Below are positions 54,827 to 64,000 of a stretch of 64,000 nt of DNA, piece after piece. Source of the stretch: Excoecaria cochinchinensis. Taxonomy: Eukaryota; Streptophyta; Magnoliopsida; Malpighiales; Euphorbiaceae. Below the pieces are notes generated by a model. It saw only the letters and a program-made list of their open reading frames with translations. It was not told the origin of the DNA and made no database searches. The first letter of the stretch is position 1. Every line of letters begins with the position of its first letter. The stretch spans positions 20,144,001-20,208,000 of the forward strand of contig CANTUQ010000055.1 in NCBI GenBank assembly GCA_947683425.1, given 5' to 3'. A program made the position numbers and the translations under genes.

Positions 54827-56863
54827 TCAGAGAGGTGTGTAGTCTGAAGGCTCATCGGGATCCTCATCATCCGATATATGCACGGTCCCTGGCGGAGGTG
54901 GACGGGCCTGAGGTGGTGGCGGAGCTGTAGAGGGTCCTGCCTCGTGATCGTGGGCTCGCCTGAACTGAACCTGAGCATAGCCATCCAAGAAGGGCTGGGT
55001 ACAGGTGCCCAAAAACCCTAAGGTCTCTGAGATCTTGTCCCCCAACTTCTTGAAGGCTTGGCTCAGCTGAGTGGTCTGCTCAGCGGCGACCGTCCTCCTA
55101 TGCTCTAAGCTCTGCTCCGTCTGCTGCCTAAACTCCCTCATGGTCTGAGAAAGAGGAGGGAGAATCCCCTCCATCGCCTGGACGCGGGATCTCAGAGAGT
55201 CAAGTGACTCATCAATCATCTGAAGGGTCACATCGACCCTCTGAGACGCCTGGTCCTGTGACGTCCTCACATCATGAGCGAGCTGCTGCCTCAGCTCCCT
55301 CTGCCCCTGAACAATATGCTCAACCAGCCTCATCTGCTCCCCTCTGAAGGCCTCCAGAACTCAAGTCTGCTCATCTCTAAAGGCGTCCATGACCCGAGTC
55401 TGCTCCCTCGCTGCATGCTCCATGTAGCCTGCCTGCTCTCGGGATAGGCGCTCCACCGTCTGAGACTGCTCCTGAATAGCAACCTACTGGCGATCCAACC
55501 TCTCATGAATGGCCCTATCCCTCTCATCCTGTCGCCGCTCAAAGGCCATAAACATGGAGGAGAGGAGCTGGGAATAGTTCGGCTGAGCTGGCTGATGTGG
55601 TGCTGGCTCCGGTGGTGGTGCCGAAGAAGTGGATGCCCCAGGATCGCCTCGGGAGTACGGATGGTATCTCTCGGAAGGCTCGCGGGCATGCCTCTGTACC
55701 CTGGCGCTCGGCGATGGGGCTGGAGTCGGGGCCCTAGATGCCGGTGGAGAGGCAAAGAGCTCGTCCATCGTGATCTCAATATCGAAGTCCGAGGGGGTCC
55801 TAGGAGGCTCCTGCTGCTGTGGCGGAGGCACTGCCCGCGACTGAGGAGGCTGAGGCTGGTGCTCCGGCTGAGGCTCTGGCTGTGGAGGCTGAGGCTGTAC
55901 CTGCGGAGGCTGAGGCTGTGGCTCGGGCTCTGGCTGTGGAGGCTGCTCCTCCTGGTGCTCTGGATGATTAGGATCTGCCACCAAGGGTGGAAGGTGGAAC
56001 ATCTGCCGTGTCTCGTGGATAGTCAACACCCTATAGGCCTCTGCCTGGCCAGAAATCGGGGAGATCATCCCCATCTGAACTGCCGCTGCAGCGTCTACAT
56101 GAATCCCCTCCGGCAAGGGTCCTCTCAGCCTCTCGGGGTTAAACCCCAATCCCAACAGTAATCGAGTGATGACTCCTCCTACCATCACCACTGGCGTCGA
56201 CCCTCTGCCAACTCTGACCAGGTTGGCCAAGATCTCGTGGCTAATGTTGAGACGCTGGCCTGCCACCATAGGCCAGAGGCTCCAGATCTCGGCCGCTTTA
56301 AGCGACCCTGGATTACCAGCTCGACCGAGGTACGAGCTGGAAAGCACTCTGTGCAGATACCGGAGTGCTTGAGACACCAGTACGGTGCTCTTCGCTGTAT
56401 CGTGATCATACAGCACTCCTGGTATAGCAATAGCCGCCCAATGGGCGCGTCTCACCGCTCGCCGCGGGATCTCAACCTCCTCTCCCGTAGGGAGCCCCAT
56501 AGCCTGAGCGAACCTCTGCCTGGTGATGCTGACATGGTCGCCATCAAACCAAAACTGTACCACCCCCGGGTCAGTATCTGTACTCTGAAAGCCCGTGTAG
56601 CGGAGAGTGGCCAAGACCTGACGGGTGGCCTCTGGAAATGTCTGGAAGGTAGGCTCGAGGAACTCCATCCAACCAGCTCCCTCGGCAAGTAGATCAAACT
56701 CCGGGGCCAACCCAAGGGCCTCTACAAAAGGGCGAGATACAAAGCGGCTGGCCCGAAACTCTACCTGAGCCAACGCTCTGTACCTCTGAGCGGACTCATC
56801 ATCCATCCAAGCCGGAGCCTCAAGCTCGGGCTGGGCCTGTGGTGTTCTGCGTATGGGAGGCAT
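54827..56863 (-). pseudogene. Tat-E sense accessory gene, two premature stops
   Basis: One uninterrupted frame of 678 codons runs from ATG 56863 to TGA 54827 except for TAG codons at 55484-55486 and about 55360, both explained by CAG-to-TAG. The start follows an intron acceptor (tttacag, ending 56865). Domains: Athila-ORF1-like (about residues 15-275, with FWFDGDHVSITRQRF and LGRAGNPGSLKAAEIWSLW), Pro/Gln/Glu linker (about 300-360), coiled coil (about 440-600), and the acidic C-terminus VHISDDEDPDEPSDY. No membrane segment is visible. It is the best-kept of three copies here. Its role is unknown; nucleic-acid or chromatin binding is only a guess. Confidence 0.8.
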
Positions 56864-56864
56864 C

Positions 56865-57588
56865 CTGTAAAAGGGAAGGAGTCAGATAGCGAAAACTTGG
56901 CAAAACAAGCACTATCAGGTTTATTTTCCAAAATCTAAGGTCCATCTAGGCCTTAACAGGGCAATGGCGGCCCAATCATGAGATAAAAAAAAGAAAGGTA
57001 ATGACAGATAAAAATAGCAAACATCCTGTCTAAGGAAGTAGCCTAACATGCCTTGCACGCATCATGGCAAAAGGAACATGCAATCCTCATGGAGATAATT
57101 AAAGTGAATAAAAATAGGCTTTCCAAGTCCTAAGGCATGCATTATACATGGAAAGTAAATAAATATTCAATTCTAGAATAAAGAAAAAAAAATAAAAATT
57201 TGGGCAGCACCCCGACAGGGATGTGCCCAACCTCCTGCATGAAAAAGCAAGATAATAGGCCTCAGGCCCTAGCAATATTAAATGCATGTAAATGGGGCGC
57301 ACCCCGGCAAGAGTGTGCCCCCAACAACTCAAAAACAGTGGCCTCAGGCCGCAAAAGCGAATCATGCACAAAAATGGTGCGCTAAAAAGATGCATTTCTA
57401 AAGCACCAAGATTATGGAAAAACTCTATTTTTATGTGATCATGCAAAAAGTTTGGATTTAATTACAAAAAAAAATAAAAAAATTGGGCAGCATTTCCCCC
57501 TAAATTCTAAAGTCATCTAAAACTTCTTAAAGTTAAAAGAAGAAGAGATAAATTGAATAAAAATCAAAAAAAGTAATTATTTACTTAC
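56865..57588 (-). other. 5' UTR intron of Tat-E sense gene
   Basis: The donor aa|gtaagtaa at 57588 and the acceptor ttttacag at 56865 match the positions in Tat-B. Short repeats of gcctgaggcc and gggtgtgccc-type words occur inside, as in Tat-B. Confidence 0.7.
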
Positions 57589-57769
57589 TTGTAATCCGGA
57601 GAAGGGTAGAAACTGGAGAAATATTAAATATCCGAGCACCGGGTGAGTATATAATGCGAAAAACTGAAGAAATCGCGAAAAAATAAGAAGAAAAGACTCA
57701 AAAAACGCTAAAAACCTCTTAGAAACCGCTTGAGAGAGGAAGAAGAAAGGGACAGCAACGTTTGCGCCG

Positions 57770-58088
57770 TCTGTCACTCGCCCTTATATAGAATTTCGTG
57801 ACCGACGGGCAGGGCATCTGTACAAGCGACCGACGGGCTGGCCGTCTGTCGCGCAATAAATGTAATTTAATGAGCGTGATGAATGCAATGATGATGCGTG
57901 TTTCTGCCCGGTGGACTTCCGACGGGCAGGCCGTCACTATGGAGAGGCGGTCAAGCCGTCTCCATAGAGAGGCGGGCAGACCGTCTCTGTAGAGGGGCGG
58001 GTAGGCCGTCGGTGACCCTCCCCTATAAAATCTGCAAAATTTTTTGTCTCTTCATTTCCAACACCTTGGGCCTTTATTCTTCTCAAAA
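57770..58088. promoter_or_regulatory. Divergent promoter of Tat-E accessory genes
   Basis: A minus-strand TATA (tatataa) at 57784-57790 drives the sense gene. A plus-strand TATA (tataaaa) at 58024-58030 drives the antisense gene 59 bp before its ATG. Between them are many GACGGGC/GCCGTC copies: 57800-57808, about 57829-57852, 57919-57934, and 57938-58015 with imperfect hairpins such as tatggagaggcgg facing gccgtctccata. Confidence 0.7.
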
Positions 58089-59390
58089 ATGTCTTCCCCT
58101 CCTGCCCAAAGGATGCACCGTATTTTAGATGACAAACACACTTGGGGAGAAGGCGCCCTTTCCTCTCTGGCCGGGCTGAAATATCTGTGCCGGGTGAAGA
58201 TCGACCAGAACCTCCTCCTGGCGGCGACCCACTTCTGGAACCCTCGATTTCACGTCTTCCAGTTCACCTATCAGGAACTGTGCCCTCTTTCTGAAGAATT
58301 GGCTTCCATTCTGGGAGCCCGGTTCCCTCCTGGCACTTTGCCTTGCATCCCCCGCTGCGGCCTACTTCAGACCCGTGACGTAGCCCTAGCTCTGGGCATA
58401 TCCCCCTCAGAGGCCAACCAGCTGGTTCCTCCGAGTTCCTCCTTTGCTCTGGAACCACTGATCGAGGCCCTAGATCAATTCACCGACATCCCCACCTATC
58501 GGGTAAGCATCACGTTCCTATTCTGCATGGTGAACTTCCTGACTGTTGTTCCAGGAGGCTTGACAGGTGACTTTCGTCTGTTTGGAGTTCTGAGCGACTT
58601 TCATCTGGGAATGTCCCCTCTACCACTTGTTTTGGCCGAAACCATCTTGGGTCTGGACGCTGTGAGCTCTGGGTCCACTACAACCTTTACCGGTAGCCCC
58701 TTATTACTTCAGGTACGTCATTATTTTAAAGGTAGTGCGTCCCTTATGGATTTTCACACTAGCTTTTCTTTGCGGGAGGTGCGTCCTTTCGGATTTTCAC
58801 ACAACCCTGTGCCTTATTTTTTCCTGAAGCAAACCCTACTTACTCCAGCGGCTTTTTTTTTACAGATCTGGCTACAGGAAAAACTGAAGATGCTGTCTGA
58901 ACCACCCCCTCGAGTCACTCCGCAGTACTCGCCGAGCCATTTCTTGCCTCGTCGGCGATTGTATGGGTGTGCCACGGCTGGTGAAGGTATTGCCAGATTT
59001 AGTGAGCTGTCAGATGACGATATCAGTTTTACATCCGCCTGGCTCCCGCTGTCTCATGCGGTCACCGATGGGTCATCGGGTTGCGTTCCCCTCTGCGGCC
59101 TCTGCCAGGCCACCTTCTGCATCACCTCGCGATGTACACGGCAGTTTGGGATGACCCAGGACATAGTGAGGGTTCCCCTGTCCTTCCGAGGAGGAGATCT
59201 CTCGGTCGCATTTGCCTCCCGATATCATGAGCTATGGGGTAGATTACCTGTGAAGACCGTCATCCTGAGGTTTGGCAACCGTTCTGCATCCTCAACCAGC
59301 GGGTACAAGAAGTGGATCCTCAGCCCAGCCTCCGATAATAGGACCCGAGGGCTCAAGCATCTGATCGGCGAGAGCAGCAGCAGGACCTAG
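58089..59390 (+). CDS. Tat-E antisense accessory protein (PMD-like/DUF7745-like), open
   Basis: ATG 58089 is preferred over an upstream in-frame ATG at 58044, which lies only about 15 bp after the TATA box and probably upstream of or at the transcription start; the homologous start in Tat-B (17819) is also used. An intron, 58713-58865 (CAG/GTACGT to TTTACAG), is 153 nt long and free of stops, so the frame is open spliced (382 aa) or unspliced (433 aa). The N-terminal half has the pattern of plant mobile domain/DUF7745 proteins: HFWNPRFHVFQF, then ELCPLSEELASILG, then ILFLFCMVNFLT-like hydrophobic segments. PMD proteins of plants include MAIL1/MAIN, which act in transposon silencing. The gene points into the 3' end of pol. 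It is the only apparently intact gene in the window. Confidence 0.75.
   Translation: MSSPPAQRMHRILDDKHTWGEGALSSLAGLKYLCRVKIDQNLLLAATHFWNPRFHVFQFTYQELCPLSEELASILGARFPPGTLPCIPRCGLLQTRDVALALGISPSEANQLVPPSSSFALEPLIEALDQFTDIPTYRVSITFLFCMVNFLTVVPGGLTGDFRLFGVLSDFHLGMSPLPLVLAETILGLDAVSSGSTTTFTGSPLLLQVRHYFKGSASLMDFHTSFSLREVRPFGFSHNPVPYFFLKQTLLTPAAFFLQIWLQEKLKMLSEPPPRVTPQYSPSHFLPRRRLYGCATAGEGIARFSELSDDDISFTSAWLPLSHAVTDGSSGCVPLCGLCQATFCITSRCTRQFGMTQDIVRVPLSFRGGDLSVAFASRYHELWGRLPVKTVILRFGNRSASSTSGYKKWILSPASDNRTRGLKHLIGESSSRT
58713..58865 (+). other. Intron of Tat-E antisense gene (153 nt)
   Basis: It contains the conserved block also present at 17083-17190 and 36661-36765. Its length is a multiple of three with no stop in the host frame. 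The Tat-B intron is 166 nt. Confidence 0.6.
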
Positions 59391-59778
59391 CTTAGCCTAT
59401 ATGTGTATTTCTTTTTGTGCTACATTTCTTTTTAATGCAGAACTAGAAAATGACAAAAGTGAAAAGAATAATATTCATCCCTTTCACGAGTTTTGTGTAC
59501 ATTTCTAGATAATTTCAGCATGCATGATCAGTTTTGGCATTTACTCAGCTGCTTATGCGCTATTAATACATGAAACCAAATTTTAACAGCATCAACTCCT
59601 GTTACCGATCGGCCCTCTCGGGTTTTCACGGTCGGACATTTTCTCTCATGCCTCTAATTTTTGCACAGGATGCCTTTTTTTGGTTTTCACCCTGTCGAGG
59701 CGCCCAATTTTAGCATAGCCGCCTTTTTTCGGTTTTCGACTTGCAGGGCATTTTATTCTCTTCTTTTTATTTTGGTCT
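59391..59778 (-). other. Tat-E spacer between integrase and antisense gene
   Basis: Holds reversed GTGAAAACC boxes (ggttttcac at about 59620, 59685 and 59735). Antisense 3' UTR and pol 3' end overlap here. No ORF of its own. Confidence 0.55.
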
Positions 59779-61783
59779 TTAGCCATGGAACCTTTTGAGT
59801 CTGTCGACATTGATCGGCTCTTTGAATTCGTTCCCATCGCTATCTGATAAGATTGCAGCCCCTTTGGACAACAGCCTCTTAAGGATATACGGCCCTTCCC
59901 AGGTAGGTCTGAATTTCCCCCTGATGTCTGGTATTCCTGGCCTCATCTGTTTGAACACCAAGTCCCCTTCTTTCAGCGGGTGCTTCCTCACCTTCTTTCC
60001 GAAGTTCTCGCTAATCTCTTCTGGTATATCTGATTGTGATAATAAGCTTTCAGCCTACTTTCATCCAGTAAGTTCAAGTGCTGCAATCTCTGCTGCGCCC
60101 ATTCGGCTTCCGGGATTTGGGCCTCCATGACCACCCTTAGTGATTTAAGCTCTATCTCTACTGGCAATACTGCTTCTGTTCTGTATACCAGGGAAAATGG
60201 TGTAGCGCCTGTAGATGATCTTACTGTCGTTCTGTATCCCCACAGGGCGAAGGGTAACTTTTCAGCCCAGTCTTTGTAGGTTTGGACCATCTTGGACAAG
60301 ATCTTCTTCACATTCTTATTGGCGGCTTCTACTGCTCCATTCGCTTGCGGTCGGTAAGGAGAGGACTTATGATGCTCAACACCATATTTCTCGAGAAGTT
60401 TTCTGGTCTCTCCCATAAACTGCACTCCATTATCAGACACTATGTGGTGAGGGAGACCATATCTGCAGATCAAGTTCCTCTCTATGAACCTGGCCATATC
60501 CCTTGCGTCAATTTTCTTGAAGGATTCTGCCTCGACCCATTTGGTGAAGTAGTCGATTGCGACTATGATGTATCTGTGCCCATTGGACGCCGTAGGGCGA
60601 ATCTCTCCAATGATATCTATCCCCCAAGCAGCAAACGGCCAAGGTGATGTCAGGTTATGTAGTTCTGATACCGGCAGGTGTCTCAGATCTGCGTACTGTT
60701 GGCACAACTGACATTGCTTGACATACTTTAAACAATCAGTGTCCATCGTAAGCCAATAAAAGCCTTGCCTCATTATCTTCTTGGCCAAGGTCAAACCATT
60801 CATGTGGGCCCCGCAGACCCCTGCATGGGTTTCTTCCATTATCTTGCGCGCTTCTCTCTCATTCAAGCATCTGAGCTGAATCCCATCTAACCGTCTTTTG
60901 TACAGCACCACTTCCAAGGATATGAACTGAGTAGATAACTTACGTATCATCCTCTGGTCTTTTTCAGTGGCTTCTTCTGGAAATCTATTGCTTTCCAAGT
61001 AATTCATGATATCAAAGTACCATGGCTTCCCATCTGACGCCTCTAGTTCCATTACAGGCTCGATTTCAAAACTAGGCTTATCAGAGCTCGAAATTAGCAC
61101 CGGTTTCATGGCCACTCCTTCAGGGTTATCCCACATTGACACTAAGGTTGCCAACGCATCAGCCAAACGGTTCTCATCTCTGGGCACAAAATGGAAAGTG
61201 CAAGTCTCAAACTGCCCACACATCCCTTTCAGATATTGCATATAGGGGACCAGTCGTTCTTCTTTAACAGCCCACTCACCTCGGATCTGGTTTATTACCA
61301 AGGACGAGTCACCAAATACCTCTACGTTTCTTGCCCCCAACACAGCCAAAGCTTCTAACCCGAAGGTGCACGCTTCATACTCAGCTTCATTGTTGGTTGC
61401 TTTGTATCTCAGTTTCTTAGCAAGAGGAAGCTTCTCATTATCTGGGGTCGTCAGGATGATTCCGACTCCGGCTCCTTTGTTGTTCACCGCCCCGTCAAAA
61501 TGCAACTGCCATCCTTGAACAGAAATCGTGCCTATGCTCTCGTCAGGAAAGGTAAGTTCGGGGTGTCCCCTTGGATAGGATGTTCAGCAAGAAATTCGGC
61601 TACAGCTCGCCCCTTAATAGTCTTGCGGGTGATGTATTGCACATCAAACTCCTGTAGCAAGAGCAGCCACCTCCCCATCTTTCCAAGCAAAGATGGTGCC
61701 TCCTGCAAATATCTTAAAGGATTCTGCTTGGCTACGGCCTGAACCTTGTATTAGTGGAAGTAATGTCTTAGTTTCTTTGATAC
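59779..61783 (-). pseudogene. pol: Tat-E RNase H, aRNase H and integrase, frameshifted
   Basis: From 61505 down to 59988 one open frame of 505 codons encodes the aRNase H (HFDGAVN, NNEAEYEA, GDSS), the integrase zinc domain with both His and both Cys (TH..GAHMNG..CQLCQ), and the integrase core with GIDIIGE, SDNG and GAVEAANK, the intact DDE set. A one-base change near 59990 shifts into the C-terminal piece (59779-59991). Upstream, a one-base deletion at about 61565 and stops at about 61782 and 61752 separate it from RT. The rest of RNase H lies in 61560-61783. Confidence 0.85.
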
Positions 61784-64000
61784 CTAAATCACTGCAAGGC
61801 AGATCTTCTCCACTTCAGCATATTTTATTTCGTAAGCCAGAAACTTCTTGCTAAGGTAATAAATTGCAAACTCCACCCCAAATTCATCCTCTTGAGCCAT
61901 CATGGCGCCCACTGAACCATCTTCTACTGCCAGATACAGAATAAGCGGTTTAACAGGTTGCGGAGGCCTTAGTACTGGCGAATTTAACAGGTACTCCCTG
62001 ATATTATCAAAGGCTCTCTGGCAGTCTTCATTCCAGACTACGGGCTGATTCTTTCTAAGCAGCTTGAAAACAGGTTCGCATATCGAAGTGAGCTTGGCAA
62101 TAAACCGGCTAACATACTGCAGTTTGCCCAGGAAACTCCTTACATCTTTCTCCTTTTGTGGCACGGGCATCTCTTTAATAGCTTTCACCTTATCGGGGTC
62201 AATCTCTATCCCCCTCTGACTGACAACATGTCCCAACAGCTTTCCTGAAGTCACCCCGAAAATACACTTCTTGGGATTAAGTCGCAGATTATACTTGTCG
62301 ATCCTGGTGAAGAACTTCTCTAGAGCTTCAAAGTGTCCCTCTCGGGTGGCTGATTTGACCATCATATCATCGACATACACCTCCACTTTTTTTTGAATCA
62401 GGTCGCTGAGGATCTTGGTTGCCATCCTCTGGTATGTGGCCCCCGCATTCTTCAGGCCGAAAGGCATGACCCGATTGGCATAGGTACCCCACTCCGTGAT
62501 GAAGCCAGTCTTAACCCGGTCAGCTATCTTGTTCAGGATCTGGTTGTAGCCCACATATCCATCCCCAAAACTGTACATCGCGCAATTGGCGGCACTGTCT
62601 ATCAATACATTTATATGGGGTAGTGGAAAATCATCTTTAGGGCAAGCTTTGTTAAGATCTCGATAATCCACACACACGCTGACCTTTCCGTTCTTCTTAG
62701 CCACAGGAACCACATTTGCCAGCCAAGTAGGATACCGGACTTCCACAAGAAACTTAGCTTCGATCTGCTGTCGGATTTCCTCCTTAACTTTGTCAGCCCA
62801 TTCTGGTCTTAGCCTTCTCAACTTCTGCTTCACAGGCTTGCAATCTGTGTAAGTCGGGATGGCATGCTCTGCCACGGCTCGGTCAATCCCCGGCATGTCC
62901 TCGTAGGTCCAGGCAAAGACTTTTTCATGTTTTGTTATTATTTTCTCAAAATTTTTTCTCTCCTCAGGAGTTATATTTGATGCTATTAGAATTTCTCTCG
63001 GATTTTTCGAGGTTCCAAGATTGAAAGGCGTTGTGCCAGTAGAGTCAATGTCAAAAATTGATGGAATATGATCATGTTCATGCATGTCGAAATCATTAGA
63101 AACATCGCACAAATAAGTGAAGTTGTTCATCTTATTGATTATATTATAGTTATCATTTACATCATAAAAGAGTTCTGGAATAAAAAGACAATCTAGGCTA
63201 GAGTCTTCTTCTGCCGCTCCCGAGGTTGACGCTGTCGCAGCTTGCTCACTGATTTTCTGATCTAGCAGAGGCCTTCCAGGCGCATCGGAAGAAATTTTCA
63301 AATCCTCCATTCTCAGCTCTAAATCTGCTATCTTCCCTTTTCCTTTCAACCTGGCAGCTACCATTTTCTCAGTAACGACCTCCTCGAGCTCGCACTTGTC
63401 CCAAGTGATCCCCTGAGTCAAGACTTCCTCATCCCAAAAGTCTTCAGCGGTCTTGATAAACCCGACGTGCCAGTCATACACATCATTAAAAATCTCAAAG
63501 CCAGGGACAATCCTCCCATCTACCCACTGTGGTTCATCTTCACCAGTATAAGCACATACTGAGGATGCGGGGACAAAGCTTTCTGAAATGTGGGGGATCC
63601 TGTCTGTTACCCTCTTCTTGCTGAAGCCACCTCTATACCCCAAACCTTTCCGGTTCTTCTGCCCTCGAGTGGTGATCGCGGTCTGCAGCCCTTGGGAGCT
63701 TCTACCCAATCCAGCCCCGGGAAGATAGTGCATCTTCTTCATCATACTAACCACAGCCGGGCTATCCTCTGATCCGTGCTCTTCCTTTATCATAGACACA
63801 TGGAAACCACTGAATGGCTGATTGGCAATTTCTAGCGCTGAGACCTGGTTTTCCCTGGCCGCCTTGATAGTCACCACCTCCCCTTCGTGCGGGAACTTTA
63901 TCATCTGATGCAGTGTGGATGGCACTCCTCCTAATTTATGAAACCAGGGTCTCCCTAGCAAAGCCGAGAAGTTAGCAGGAATGGGCAGAACTATAAATTC
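61784..64000 (-). pseudogene. pol: Tat-E protease C-terminus, G-patch and RT, open to the window edge
   Basis: The frame is open from the right edge to a TAG at 61782-61784 (TGG-to-TAG in the RNase H segment). Counting residues from the Met at 63961: G-patch about 78-110, acidic spacer 200-345, RT from about 355 with the likely catalytic Asp residues D467, D531 and D532 (YVDDMM), then the Ty3-type RNase H in which LYLAVED replaces the usual acidic motif. RT is apparently complete. The protease active site is beyond 64000. The downstream stop makes the full polyprotein defective, though RT itself could be made. Confidence 0.85.

Larger units (their letters stand above)
51938..64000 (-). mobile_element. 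Tat-E: 3' 12 kb of a Tat element, minus strand
   Basis: Reading leftward from 64000: protease, G-patch, RT, RNase H, aRNase H, integrase, antisense gene, divergent promoter, sense gene, tandem repeats, polypurine tract and 3' LTR. It is closely related to Tat-A and Tat-B. Gag and the 5' LTR lie right of the window. Confidence 0.92.

Noticed and set aside
1..64000. Host protein-coding or tRNA/rRNA genes
   Set aside because: Every sizeable ORF with recognisable content belongs to a retrotransposon; I saw no tRNA cloverleaf beyond primer-site complements.

Overview
The window is plant nuclear DNA made entirely of nested LTR retrotransposons. I found no host gene, tRNA or rRNA gene. A flowering plant with a repeat-rich genome is indicated by Ty3/gypsy elements of three plant lineages: Tat (Retand/Ogre-like, with two RNase H domains, a tRNA-Arg primer site, accessory ORFs and 3' tandem repeats), a Tekay/Del-like chromovirus (tRNA-iMet primer site, gag with CCHC knuckles), and an Athila-like element. 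The species cannot be named from sequence alone.

Names used below. Tat-A: 1-4976 (+), 3' part only. Tat-B: 5659-24166 (+), complete but decayed. Tat-C: 31277-40194 (+), complete, young, lacking gag and pol. Tat-D: 47755-51937 (+), 5' part only. Tat-E: 51938-64000 (-), 3' part, best-preserved coding capacity, runs off the right edge. Tk1 to Tk4 are Tekay-like pieces (5550-5658 plus 24167-26011; 26012-30296; 30297-31276 plus 40195 to about 40790, minus strand; about 40790-42160). Ath1: 42161-47754 (-).

Layout. Tat-A sits in an older Tat LTR (4977-5549), which abuts the gag of Tk1. Tat-B splits that same gag with a nearly perfect 5-bp target duplication. Tk2 inserted in the RT of Tk1. Tk3 broke the gag-protease of Tk2. 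Tat-C inserted in the Tk3 LTR with a perfect 5-bp duplication. Tk4 was broken in gag by Ath1, Ath1 by Tat-D, and Tat-D is joined to the truncated 3' LTR of Tat-E.

Genes of the Tat elements. The LTR promoter should drive gag-PR-G-patch-RT-RH-aRH-IN. Between IN and the 3' LTR lies a second transcription unit: a divergent promoter with TATA boxes on both strands and GACGGGC/GCCCGTC motifs also found in the LTR promoter. It serves an antisense gene (PMD-like/DUF7745-like protein, one intron, open in Tat-E) and a sense gene (Athila-ORF1-like domain, Pro/Gln-rich linker, coiled coil, SIM-like acidic tail) with an intron ending just before its ATG. A tandem-repeat 3' UTR precedes the polypurine tract and LTR.

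The most unusual signal is that the LTRs of unrelated families each carry an array of short CG-containing palindromes repeated about every 62-75 nt. The sequence differs by family but the architecture is similar; two families (Tk2 and Ath1) share nearly the same 33-nt unit. All coordinates were read by eye; decay is mainly single-base nonsense changes, often C-to-T, typical of methylated silent DNA.
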